This document shows positions 13,701 through 25,700 of a stretch of 64,000 bases of DNA, in pieces. Made by a program: the position numbers and the translations under genes. The notes below the pieces were generated by a model, which did not search any database, had not been told where the DNA came from, and saw only the letters and a program-made list of their open reading frames with translations. The DNA comes from Branchiostoma floridae (Eukaryota > Chordata > Leptocardii > Amphioxiformes > Branchiostomatidae), in assembly GCF_000003815.2 (NCBI RefSeq), contig NC_049986.1:19538692-19602691 (forward strand), read 5' to 3'. Every line of letters begins with the position of its first letter. The first letter of the stretch is position 1.

Positions 13701-16700
13701 GAGGCACAGAGCGCAGGGTCAGCAATGTTTCCTAGATCCTCTACCGTTATGGATCTTAGGCTAACGTCACAATTCCACAAAGGGGCCCGGCCTGGCAGTT
13801 TGGGGGAAGGAAAAGTACGATATAAAAGACAAGAAATACACAAAAATGACCAAAACTAATTCAACACCATGCCTTGTGCATATTTATTGGCATAAACTTT
13901 AATTTTTAGTGTCCGCTAACAGTCCGGCCGGGCCACGGTTTGGAAATGTGACGTAGGCCTTACACAAACACAAATAATAAACATGACCTTTGGACAAAAT
14001 ACACGAAAGGCAGTGTTGTGAACTTGATTGGTCTGCGCGTGCCGTCGGTTACACTTGCCACGTCTTCGGTACGAATAGGTGTGTGTGTGTGACTAAATCT
14101 TAGATATACGAATGGGGGATTTAAAATCATAATTCAAAAGTCAAATTCAAAAATACTCTCTCAGTTTTGGAGACACATCTGGTCAAGTATCAGTGCAATG
14201 GCCAAGTGGGTAAAGTTTTCGCCTTGAGTTCTGCATCTAGCCGCGTCACACAAAAGACTTTAAAAATGATATATGCTACTTTCTCTGCTTAGCACTTTTC
14301 TCTACTTTCTCTGAACACACACACACCACTATCAGTAAACTAGCCCCCTGCTGTAGAGATTCTGCAAAGCTGAGTGGCCTAGGGGTTCAGAAATGGAGAT
14401 GGGCGCTACCCGATGCACCATTTGCCCACCGTGATGGAAATTACACAAACAAAACCAATAAACATGACCTTTGAAAAAAAACATGTACGACGGTGTTGTG
14501 AACTTGATTGGTCTGCGTATGACGTCAATGACACGTGCCACGTCTTGGGCAAGAAGGTGAGGGAAGTTGAATGAAACATTAAAGCCTTCGAGCGGCTGCC
14601 TTCAAGGCTCTTTGCATCTTATCCTCGTGCATAGACATGTTTTTTACAGCTGATTGAATTCATGTAACCTACTGGCAACGTAGGAACCAGACAATCACTG
14701 TGGGCGTAAGACATAACAGAGAAAAACAAGTTTTGAACGTTTAAAAGCTTACATTTCGGGTAAACAAGCTAGTTGTGGAAACACCGCTGCTTGCGATGGA
14801 CAACAACGTCTACAAAGAGGCCTGCAACGTGAATGTTTCCGATGTCTACAAGAAGGCCTGTAATGTCTACGACTCCTGCAACGAGGATGCCTGCAATGAA
14901 TATGAGGAGGCTTGCAACGTTTACGAAACCTGCAATAATCAGGGGGAGGAGGCCCGCACGGTCTCCCCGTCAGGGATTTCAGCAAAGAGGAGGGCCCCTG
15001 GCCAGAACCACCCCGCTACTGGACCATCAGACGTATCAGGAGAGCTAGGTGAGGTACCGAACCGTTAGGAATTTGTAAGAACAGAAACTTTGAATAAGAA
15101 TTTAAACCACGATTTCCTTGTAGGCGAAATTTAACCTTATTCAGACGAGATGGTGGGTTGTGTGGGGAGGGGGCGCCAACTTTCATGTCGCATAACGCTA
15201 AGACGGCTTATGCTAGAGACACAAAATTTGATAAGTTTTCCTTAAAGATTGTGAGCAACAATTTCACGAAGTTTGAAACATTTTCAATTTTGTTTCGTGC
15301 TGCCACGGTAACCATTTATTGACAGGCAGATTGGACAAAAAGCGCTAATTTCGGTTCTAACAAAATACCTTTATATTTTTGTAATATTTCTTAACGCAGC
15401 AGAAATTACGCAAAAATGGACACTGGATATGATATATTAATTTTTTCGTCCAGCAGGCTTGTCCAGTCCTCAGACTAACGACAACCGTCAAGCCAACGAC
15501 CCGGGACCTGCCTCAGCTGGGACCGCAGGGTACATCCCAGGGGTCGGTATGGGGAACCCTGGTATCCCAGGGGTCGGTATGGGGAACCCTGGCATCCCAG
15601 GGGTCGGTATGGGGAACCCTGGTCAGTCCCGAGTCTTCACCAGCGCCATGATAAAGACTATCGCGGTGGTGACCTTTGTTCTCATCTACTGTCTGCTGGG
15701 CACTGTTATCTTTCTGGGTGGGTTCGAATTTCAACATGTTTTGCTGTGGCCAAAAAATGTGCAATAAAGGTATCCATATAGAATACAACACGGTGTATTC
15801 CGTATCACCCGAGGCTTCAGCCCGACCGCGGGTCGGATCGCCCGACGGCCGAAGGCCGAGGGAGGGCTGAGATCGAGGGTGATGCCGTATACACCGTGTT
15901 GTATTTCATTTATGTCATACCCACCTGAGAAAACCCATGTATTGATTTGAAACGCGCCAGAAGTTGAACAGATTTGGTGCCCTCGAACAAAAAGTGTTGC
16001 AACAGCAATGTTCCAACGTTCGAATCAGGTATTCGTATTCGGCCCGCTTGAAACAGTTCGATTTATTCGAATGGAGCCTGTGTGATACACCTTTCGAACC
16101 GGTCTGATACGGAAGTTACGGCCCGGTCCGGAACACCCGTATCGAACGTTTTCGCGTCACAGGTATGGCATAAATACGTTTATGAAGGTTCGATATATTC
16201 AATCTCTTCAAATGGATGAAAGTCGGAGATTTACTTCCGGACGTTTCGAGTGGCACCCATCACTCTTTTTCACATGTTCATTAACCTTTTTTTTTCAGTT
16301 AGATGTATTTGTATTGAATTGTTCTGCTAGTTCATTCAAATAACTCCGAAGAAGAGTGATGAATGTCACTCGAAACGTCGGGAAGTAGATCCCCGATTTC
16401 TATGCAGTTGAAGAGATTGAATGTCGAACCTTCATAAACGTACGGATTCCTTTATTGCACATTTTTGTCTCACCAAAACATGTTCAAAACATGTTATTCT
16501 CGGATTTTATTCCAGTTGCAGAGATTGAGTTCAGTTCAATTAGAGATTGAATTGCATTCAAATAAAGCTTTATTTATTTATCTAATGATAGTCTTTATTA
16601 CATTATTACAGCTTTGGAAGTGACGGATCTAAAACTGACAGTCAGCAAGCTAGATTGGAATGACAGCGAGTTGACAGCTTTGCACGATGTTGTGTCTAGC

Positions 16701-19700
16701 TGTTCACCGCTGGACGACTCTGGGCTGGGGAAAGAGGAAAAGACCCCGAAACGCCCGAAGCTGGAAGACAAACCGGAGGAAGAGTCCGCTCCGACACACC
16801 TAGGAGGTAAGAACAAACCGTTTGTGATATATTTTCCTATACCCATCTACACTACTTATAGAGTGCTCTAGCGGCCCGATAGAGCACTCATGACTTCCCA
16901 AAAGCGAATAAAAAACTTAAATTAACGCCTAAAATACATAATTCACCTTTTTATGTCTTCGAAATGATACGGATGGTGTCATATTGTTGACAATCATTTT
17001 GGTACCCTGTTTTTCAGCTGCCTGCCTTGACGGTTACAAGAAGTATCGCGAAGTCTGCTACAAAGCCTTCAACACCGCGAAGAACTTCTCCGAAGCGGCC
17101 GAGACTTGCCGGGCTGACGGAGGCACCCTCGCCATGCCCCGAGATGACGGCATCGACGCCTTCCTCGTCTCCCTGAAGAACGCGGTAGACCCGAAACGCT
17201 ACTTCTGGTTCGGCTTACATGACGAGGGACAAGAAGGCAAGTGGGAGTGGATAGACGGCTCCGACCTGGGGGCCGGATATAGCAGGTGGGATGACGATGT
17301 GTCCGTCAAGAATCAGGAAAAGAAGGACTGCGCCTTGTACTGGAATGGGCTGGAGGAGTGGGTTGCCTGGTACTGTGACTGGGAGAATCTCTTCATCTGC
17401 CAAGTCCTACCGTCAGGTAAGTACCATTTTACAAGCTGATCAATGTTTTTGTTTCAGGAATAGAGAAGACATGCTGAATTTTATAGATATTCTGCATGGT
17501 GTTAACCTTATCTCGACCAGACTTTTGGAGCCTCTCTGAGACAACTTGAACGTTGACTAATTAGGCATCTTATCAATATCTAAGTCTGCCAAGTATTCTG
17601 TTGCAAATGACGACGGCACTGACGCCAATATGACGTCAGAAAATGTCCACCATCTTTAATTAGCAGGCTTGAATTTTGTAAAACACGTTTGTTTTCTACA
17701 TATATGTCCCCAAATCCTATGTAAGTCACTAAAAACGTTCACATATGAAGAGTAAACGACGTTGACGAAATTTGAGACAAGATGACATGGTCCGCGATCT
17801 TGGATTTTGACCAATGACAAGTTCGTTGTATAGTAAACTCATACCATCTTTAGTACGGGTAACTTAAAATGAAACATTATGTTACATCCACAAAATGAGC
17901 AGACAGCAGTAATTTTACTGCAGATGACCCTCAGGTCTACTAATTCAACCTCTTCGAATTCATATTTTCTTTAGCAGCTCCTGACAAGTAACCGTGTGCT
18001 CAAGTATGGAAAACGGGACCGGCTTCAGTCGTGTAACTGGTGTTCTGACACCTGGATGTGAAGATGACTTAGATGTTGCTAAGCCAAGTCAAGCTAAGCC
18101 TTCTGTGTTGGAGGATAATATTTTCAATAATTTATTGTAATTGCAGACACAAGTAAAATGAATACATTGAAACAGTCATTCACCGAAAAGAGCACTTAGT
18201 GAGAAATCTCAATATGAACCGGTAATATTTGTAAGCAAATGCTGCATATACCCTATTCCCACGTTATGTGCGTGAAGGAATTTTTTCTGAGCTGTGAAGC
18301 TGTAGGCAAAGATCGCAGGGATAGCAATGTTTCCTAAACCGGTATGTATCTTGCACAAGCAAAACAATAAACATGACCTTTGGAGAAAATCCATGAAAAA
18401 CAGTGTTGTGAACTTGATTGGTCTGCGTATGACGTCAGTGACACTTGCCACGACTTTGATACAGGGTGGGGGTAAGAATCGAATTCCTTAATCAAATTCA
18501 AACATACTCTTTTAATTTCTTTTTTTTTCTTTCTATTTTGGAGACACATCTGAGCAAGTACCAGTGCAATGACCGCAATGGGTAGAGTTTTCGCCTTCCG
18601 GTCGGTAGGTCTTGGGTTCTTTATTTAGCCGAGTGATACCATAGACTTCAAAAATGATACATGTTGTTTACTCTGTTTAGCACTCAGCATTTGGGAAAGA
18701 GTATAGAAGTTGAACACACACCACTACCAGTAGATAGCCCCCTGCTGAAGTGATCGCACAAAGCTTTGTGGGCAACGCAATGTTTCTTCTACGTTATGGA
18801 CCTCACTCAAGCAAAAATAATAAGCATGACCTTTGGACAAAATCCATCAAAGACAGTATTCTGAACCTGATTAGTCTGTGCGTCTTTGCTACAAAAGGAC
18901 GGGGTAGGGGAGCTTGTATTAAGCATTAATGCCTCCAAGCGGCTACCGTCTAGGTTCTTTGTATCTTTTCTGATTCAAGTATCCTTTTTTCTGAGTTGAT
19001 GTAAGTCATGTAGTCTTTCGGCAACGTAGGAACCAGACAATCATTGCGAGCGTAAAATATAACTCCCCCCCCCCCCCCCCCCAAAAAAACCAAGAGGTTT
19101 GTGTGCATTTCGGCTAAACAAACTTGTGGTGAGAAGACGGCTGCTTGCGATGGACAACAACGTCTACAGAGAGGCCTGTAATGTCTACCACTCTTGCAAC
19201 GAAAATGGCTCCAATGAATACGAGGAGGCCTGCGACGNNNNNNNNNNNNNNNNNNNNNNNNNNNNNNNNNNNNNNNNNNNNNNNNNNNNNNNNNNNNNNN
19301 NNNNNNNNNNNNNNNNNNNNNNNNNNNNNNNNNNNNNNNNNNNNNNNNNNNNNNNNNNNNNNNNNNNNNNNNNNNNNNNNNNNNNNNNNNNNNNNNNNNN
19401 NNNNNNNNNNNNNNNNNNNNNNNNNNNNNNNNNNNNNNNNNNNNNNNNNNNNNNNNNNNNNNNNNNNNNNNNNNNNNNNNNNNNNNNNNNNNNNNNNNNN
19501 NNNNNNNNNNNNNNNNNNNNNNNNNNNNNNNNNNNNNNNNNNNNNNNNNNNNNNNNNNNNNNNNNNNNNNNNNNNNNNNNNNNNNNNNNNNNNNNNNNNN
19601 NNNNNNNNNNNNNNNNNNNNNNNNNNNNNNNNNNNNNNNNNNNNNNNNNNNNNNNNNNNNNNNNNNNNNNNNNNNNNNNNNNNNNNNNNNNNNNGACTAC

Positions 19701-22700
19701 GACACCGTAACGCCGTCGACACTGAACGCGCCTCAGATGGGACCGCAGAGTACATCCCGGGGGTCGGTATGAAGGGCCCTGGTCAGTCCCGGGTCTGGAA
19801 CAGCGACGTACTGAAGGTCGTCGTTGTGGTGGCCTTCGTTCTGATCTTCTGTCTGATGGGCACTGTTATCTTTCTGGGTGGGTGCGCAGTTTTTATGGAA
19901 AATTGCCAGTAGGAATTTCAACATGTTTTGGTGTTGTAAAAATGTGCAATAAAAGTTTCATCCATAAATTACGTCTATGAAGAGGCCTATAACGTTTATG
20001 AAGGTTAGACATTCAGGTGAACATTATTCAAAGGTAATTCTATATCTTGAACTGGATGTGTTGCCCGTTCATTCTAATTAATGCCCGGTTGTAGAGATTG
20101 AATTGTCTTCAAGTAAAGCTACTCATCTGTTCATTTATTTTCTTTCATTAATACAGCCGAGGAAATGTCGGATCTAAAACTGGCAGTCAGCAAGCTAGAT
20201 ACGAAAACGGAGACAGCTTTGCACGATGTTGAAGCCATCGTGGCAAAGCTGGAAGACTCTGAGCTTGGGAAAGAGGAGAAGACACTGCATCGCCAGACGA
20301 ACCTGGAGAACAACACGACGAATCTACAAGACAAACTGGAGGAAGAGTACGCTCCGACCCACCTGCGAGGTAAGAACAAGACGTCAATTTTCCTAGACCC
20401 GTCTCCGCTGCTTTAAGGATGCTCCAGTGGCCTGTTACTAAAGTGTAAGAGCACACACTTACCAAAAACCAATGAAAAACTCAAATTAACGCCTAAAATA
20501 CATAATTCACGTTTCCATGTCTTCCATACGATCCGAATAGTGCCACATTGCTGAATACCATATTGGTCCTCTATTTTTCAGCAACCTGCCCGGACGGTTA
20601 CAAGAAGTATCGCGAAGTCTGCTATAAAGCCTTCAACACCGCGAAGAATTTCTCCGAAGCGGCCGAGACCTGTCAGGCCGACGGAGGCACACTCGCCATG
20701 CCCCGAGACGCCGGGATCGACGCCTTTCTGGTCTCCCTGAAGAACGCGGTAGACCCAAATCGCTTATTCTGGTTCGGCTTACGTTATAGGCGACAAGAAG
20801 GCAAGTGGGAGTGGATAGACGGCACCAGCCTGGGGACCAACTACAGCAGGTGGTCGGGTGGTGTGACCATCTACAATCCAGAACGTCGGCACCGCACGTG
20901 CACCTTGTACAGGGTGAGGAAGTGGCTCCCCTTGCACTGTGACGTTGCGTTCTTCTTCATCTGCCAAGTCCTGCCGCCAGGTTAGTACCATTTAACAAGC
21001 CAATGCATTTGTTTCAGGAATGAAGAAGACATGCTGAATGCTGTCAATTATTTGCATGGTGTTAAGATTTTCCTACCAAGGGTAACAAAATGTCGGCGAG
21101 GAATTTTGAACACTTGTACGTAATCGAGTCAATCCTTCTGAACCTTTGGTAATCCGTAAAATTCGTAAAAGTCCCAACTATCTTTAGTGTTGGATGGGCA
21201 ACTGAGTTCTCAGCTATGACATGTATATACAACCAAATGCCCCTCATTTTCGCAAAGTTTTGCAAATCATTGACACATTGTCAATATCTATTTCGTATTG
21301 AATACTTTCTATTTATTTATTTACATGTATTGATTAATACGTGTAGTTCTTGACAAGTTCGCTGTATGGTAAAATTCAGCCCACGTTTAGCAAGAGTAAA
21401 TCAAAATAAAACATTTTATCACATAAAAAACAAATAAGCAGACAATGTTGTTTTTTTTAATTAATAAACCTTAGGTTCATTAATTCAACCTCTTTGAATT
21501 CATATTTCTTTCAGCTGCTCCTGACAAGTAACCGTGTGCTCAAGTATGGAAAGCGGGACCGGCTTCAGTCGCTAAACTGGTGTTCTGACACCTGGATGTG
21601 AAGATGACTTAGATGTTGACAAATTATCACATTTAGAGACAGTCAAAGTCTATTTGATGTTGAGCCAGGTTGACGTAGAAAACAATGTACGTCAATAACT
21701 AATGCTATAGTAGTCCCACAAAGAAAAAAGGGCTCTTCCGAGTAGTTTATGACCTCTTTTTCTGCAATTTTCAGGCTTGTACCCTACGCGGTCCGGTCGG
21801 ACAGCCTGTGGCTATCGGGCTATTTTATGGCACGGTAGGGCCCAAAGCAATAGATGCCTTGACCTATGTCAAAGATGACCGATGCATTTAACAGTACAAG
21901 TACACATGTATTTGTCTATGTATGCGTATCGAGACGGATACAAAACATTGAGAAGCTACATAGATGCCACCCAAAGTCAAATGTAGTCAATATAGAGTTT
22001 TCTCCACTGTAAGCAAAAACAATAAACATGACCTTTGGGGAAAATGCACAGAAGACAGTGTTGTGAACTTGATTGGTCTGCGTGTGACGTCAGTGACACT
22101 TGGTACGAATGTCATTTCTTTGGTACGAGTGGGGTGTGACTAAATCTTAAAATTACGAGTCGGGGATTTAGAATTAAAGTTCCTAAGTCAAATTCAAAAA
22201 TACTATCTCAGTTTCTTTTTTTCCTGTTTTGGAGACACATCTGATCAAGTATCCGTGCAATGGGAGTTTTGATACCTTCCAGTTGGTAGGTTGTGAGTTC
22301 TGTATCCAGCCAAGTCATAGCAAGGACTTGCTGCTGTCTCTGCTTAGCACTTAGCATTTGCGACAGGGTATGGAAGCTGAAAACACACACCATTTCCAGT
22401 GAACTAGCCCCCTGCTGGAGTGATTGCACAAAGTTGTGTGACCCAGGGCTACAGAAACGGAGATGGGCTCTGCCCAATGTACTATTTTGTTTAGAAATGA
22501 CTTAAACATGTTGCCGTGAAGCTGTTAGCAAAAATCTCGGGGTAAGCAATGTTTCCTCAACCGTTATGGATTTTACATAAGCAAAAACAATAAACATGAC
22601 CTTTGAAAACTCCCTGTACGCCAGTGTTGTGAACTTGATTGGTCTGCGCGTGACGTCAGTGACACTTGGTACGAATGTCATGTCTTTGGTACGAATGGGG

Positions 22701-25700
22701 TGTGACTAAATCTTAGAATTTGAATTAAAATTCCTAAGTCAAATTCAGAAATACTCTCTCAGTTTCTTTTTTTTCTGTTTTGAGGACACATCTGATCAAG
22801 TACCAGCGCAATGACCAACTGGGTAGAGGTTTCGCTTTCCAGTCGGTAGGTCGTGAGTTCGTGTATCTAGCCGTGTATCTTGCCGCGTCACACCAAAGAC
22901 TTAAAAAATGGTACATGCTGCTTTCTCTGCTTAGCACTCAGCATTTGGGAGTTGGGAGTTGAAAAGACAACATTATCGGTGGACCAGCCCCCTGCTGCAG
23001 TGATCAAACAAATCTGTGTGGCCTAGGGGTATAGAAATGGAGATGGGGGCCACCCGATGCACTATTTGCCCACCGATGTGTATGTTATGACACAAACAAA
23101 ACCAATAAACATGACCTTTTAAAACCCCATGTAAGACAGTGTTGTGAACAGTTCAATTTGATTGGTCTGTGTGCGACGCGCGACGTGCCACGTCTTTGAC
23201 ATGAACGTGGGGACATGTTGAATAAAGCAAAAGCCCCCGAGCGGCTTCCTCCTGGGGTCTTTGCATCTTATCCTCGTGCAAAGACAGGGTTTTGTCATCT
23301 GATTAAATTCATGTAATCTTCTGACAACGTAGGAACCAGACAATCATTGTGGGCGTAAGACATAACAGAGGAAAAAGACAAGTGAAGTGGTGTTGAACGT
23401 TTGAAGTCTTAAATTTCGGCTAAACAAGCTAGCTGTGAAAACACCGCTGCTTGCGATGAACGAAAACGACTACAAAGAGGCCTGTAACGTCTATGATTCC
23501 TGCAACGAGGATGGCTCCAATGAATACGAGGGAGCCTGCAAGTGCAACGTTTACGAAAACGATGACCAGGGGGAGGTCTCCTCGGTCTCTCCGTCGAGGA
23601 TTTCAGAGGCGAGGAGGGCCCCTGGCCTGAACTCCGCCACGGGAACATCGGGCTTATCAGGAGAGCCAGGTAAGGCACCGTACAGTTTAGGAATATGGCA
23701 GAAGCAGCCATTAAGTATCAAAGAAAGGCACGATTTACCGAATACTGCAAATGCAGAAATGTTCGCGGTGGATTAATGTTCGCGGTTTTCGCGGCGGCCG
23801 CTTCACCGCGAATTTAAAACCACCGCGAACATTTTTCCATAACAGTAAGAGACTACAGTGCATAGTGCTACCGCGAAATTAAAACCACCGCGAAAAGTCC
23901 ATTTTCCCGCAACCGCGAAATTAAATCCCCACGAACTTAGATGCATTTACGTAGGCCACAGTGACGATACAAAGTTCTTCTCTTGAAAACGTAATAAAAA
24001 GGTTAAATATCCCTACCTTTTATCTAGTTGTACCACGGTAAGAAATATTACAAAATTATTACATGGACTCATAAACTGATGTTTTGACTTTTTTTCAATA
24101 TTTCTTTGAGCAGCAGAATTACGCAAAACTGGACACTGAATATAATTTTTTTTCGTCCAGCAGGCTTGTCCAGTTCTAAGACTGACGACAACCGTAATGC
24201 CGACGACCCAGGACCTTCCTCTGCTGGGACCGCAGGGTATCCCAGGGTCGGTATGGGGAACCCTGGTAAGTCCCGGGTCTTGACCGGCGCAATGGTGACG
24301 ATCATCACCGTGGTAACCTTCGCTATGATCTTCTGTCTGCTGGGCACTGTTATCTTTCTGGGTGGGTGCGCAGTTTTTATGGAAATTGCTAGTTGTAATT
24401 TCAGCATGCTTTTGTGTGGCAAAGACCTAAAATAAAGATCCATACGTTTCTGAAGGGAAGATATTCAGCTAAACAATATCAAAAGGCAACTCAAGCTCTT
24501 CAACTGGATAAACGTCGAATGTTTACTTCCGGATGTTTGAGTGACACCCATCACTCTTCTTCAGAGGTATTAGAATGAACTGACAGGTGGACATGTCCAA
24601 CCTTTTTTCAGTTAGCTGTATCTGTTTTTCATTGTTTTGCCAGTTCATTCTAATGATACTGAAGGAGAGTAATGGATGTCACTCGAAACGTCCGGATGTA
24701 AATCTTCGATTTTTATCCACTTGTACAGATGAAACTGTCTTGAAATAAACGTCGTGTTCATTTATTCTTTAATCCAGCTTTGGAAGTGTCCAATCTAAAG
24801 CAGACAGTCGGGAGCCTAGATACCAAGACAGCCGAAGGCAGCTGAATTTCAGGCAAACGTTTCTAGCTGGATGCAACAGGTAGGCCGAAAATCATCTCAT
24901 GAAACAACATTATGACAAGGTGGAAAGCTTTTAACAACTTTTAGATATACATAGGACAACCCTTTTTTTCTGGAATTATGGTAACCAGGAGTGCAGTGTA
25001 AAAATTAAGGAGATATTTGAAATTATGTGCACCGGACTGCTCAGGTACAGAAACTTATAAAAAAAATCTTTCAACATGTTTAAAGGATTTGACATATATT
25101 TTGCAGCCATAATTATGAAACAGGACACTTGATTTACAGGCCATGGGAACAACAGGTGACGATGTTGCAACCAGCGTGGCACATCAGGCCTACTCTGAGT
25201 TGGGGAAAGAGACGACGACACCACAACACCAAAAGGAGTTGGGAATCGACACGATGAATCAAGACAAACAGGACAAAGAGACCGGCGCTTTTGGGCTACA
25301 GTTATGACCCATATAAATAAATGCAGTGATCCATTTTTTCACCATATTCATGATACGAAATTTACAATCCACACAAAAATGTTTTGTCATGTCGTCCAAC
25401 AAGACGCTAAGCTAAGCTCACTATGTTGGAGGATAATACTGTAAATGCATTTAAGTTCGCGGGGATTCAATTTCGCGGTGGCGGGAAAAAAGGACTTTTC
25501 GCGGTGGTTCTAAGTTCGCGGTAGCGCCATAGTCTCTTACTGCCATGGAAAAAACATTAAACCCCCGCGAAAATTTCTGCATTTGCAGTAGTTTAATACG
25601 AGCCTGTTTATAGAAATTGCAGAAGCAAGTAAAACGAATACATTGAAACAGTCTTTAGCCAAGAGAATACTTCGATAATCAGAATATAGCAAATGCTGGA

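Larger units (their letters stand above)
9805..23180. repeat. Eight copies of the lectin-cluster upstream repeat
   Basis: A shared block begins near AATAAACATGACCTTTGG, in most copies followed by GTGTTGTGAACTTGATTGGT. Copies start near 9807, 13977, 14455, 18366, 18817, 22020, 22587 and 23103. It lies upstream of each lectin first exon: one copy before L1, two before L2, two before L3 and three before L4. Neighbouring copies are about 450-570 bases apart. It is part of the tandem unit but has amplified further than the exons. No protein is encoded; it may be 5' flanking or regulatory sequence. Confidence 0.65.
23456..25300 (+). pseudogene. Lectin L4: truncated unit without CTLD
   Basis: Exons 1 (23456-23669, MNENDYKEACN start) and 2 (24164-24361, TM segment VVTFAMIFCLLGTVIFL) are intact and correctly spliced. 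The stalk exon begins at 24778 as in the other units but meets an in-frame TGA at 24844-24846 after 22 codons. A second stalk-like fragment lies at 25150-25300, and no CTLD exon follows. The 3' flank resumes at about 25407 with a stretch that matches the L2 3' UTR (TGTTGGAGGATAATA), so the CTLD exon and nearby DNA were deleted. The upstream exons plus the AATAAA at 24431 could still make a short TM protein. Confidence 0.75.

Noticed and set aside
19099-19912. Long frames spanning the N run at L3
   Set aside because: They cross unknown sequence; only the flanking exon pieces are supported.
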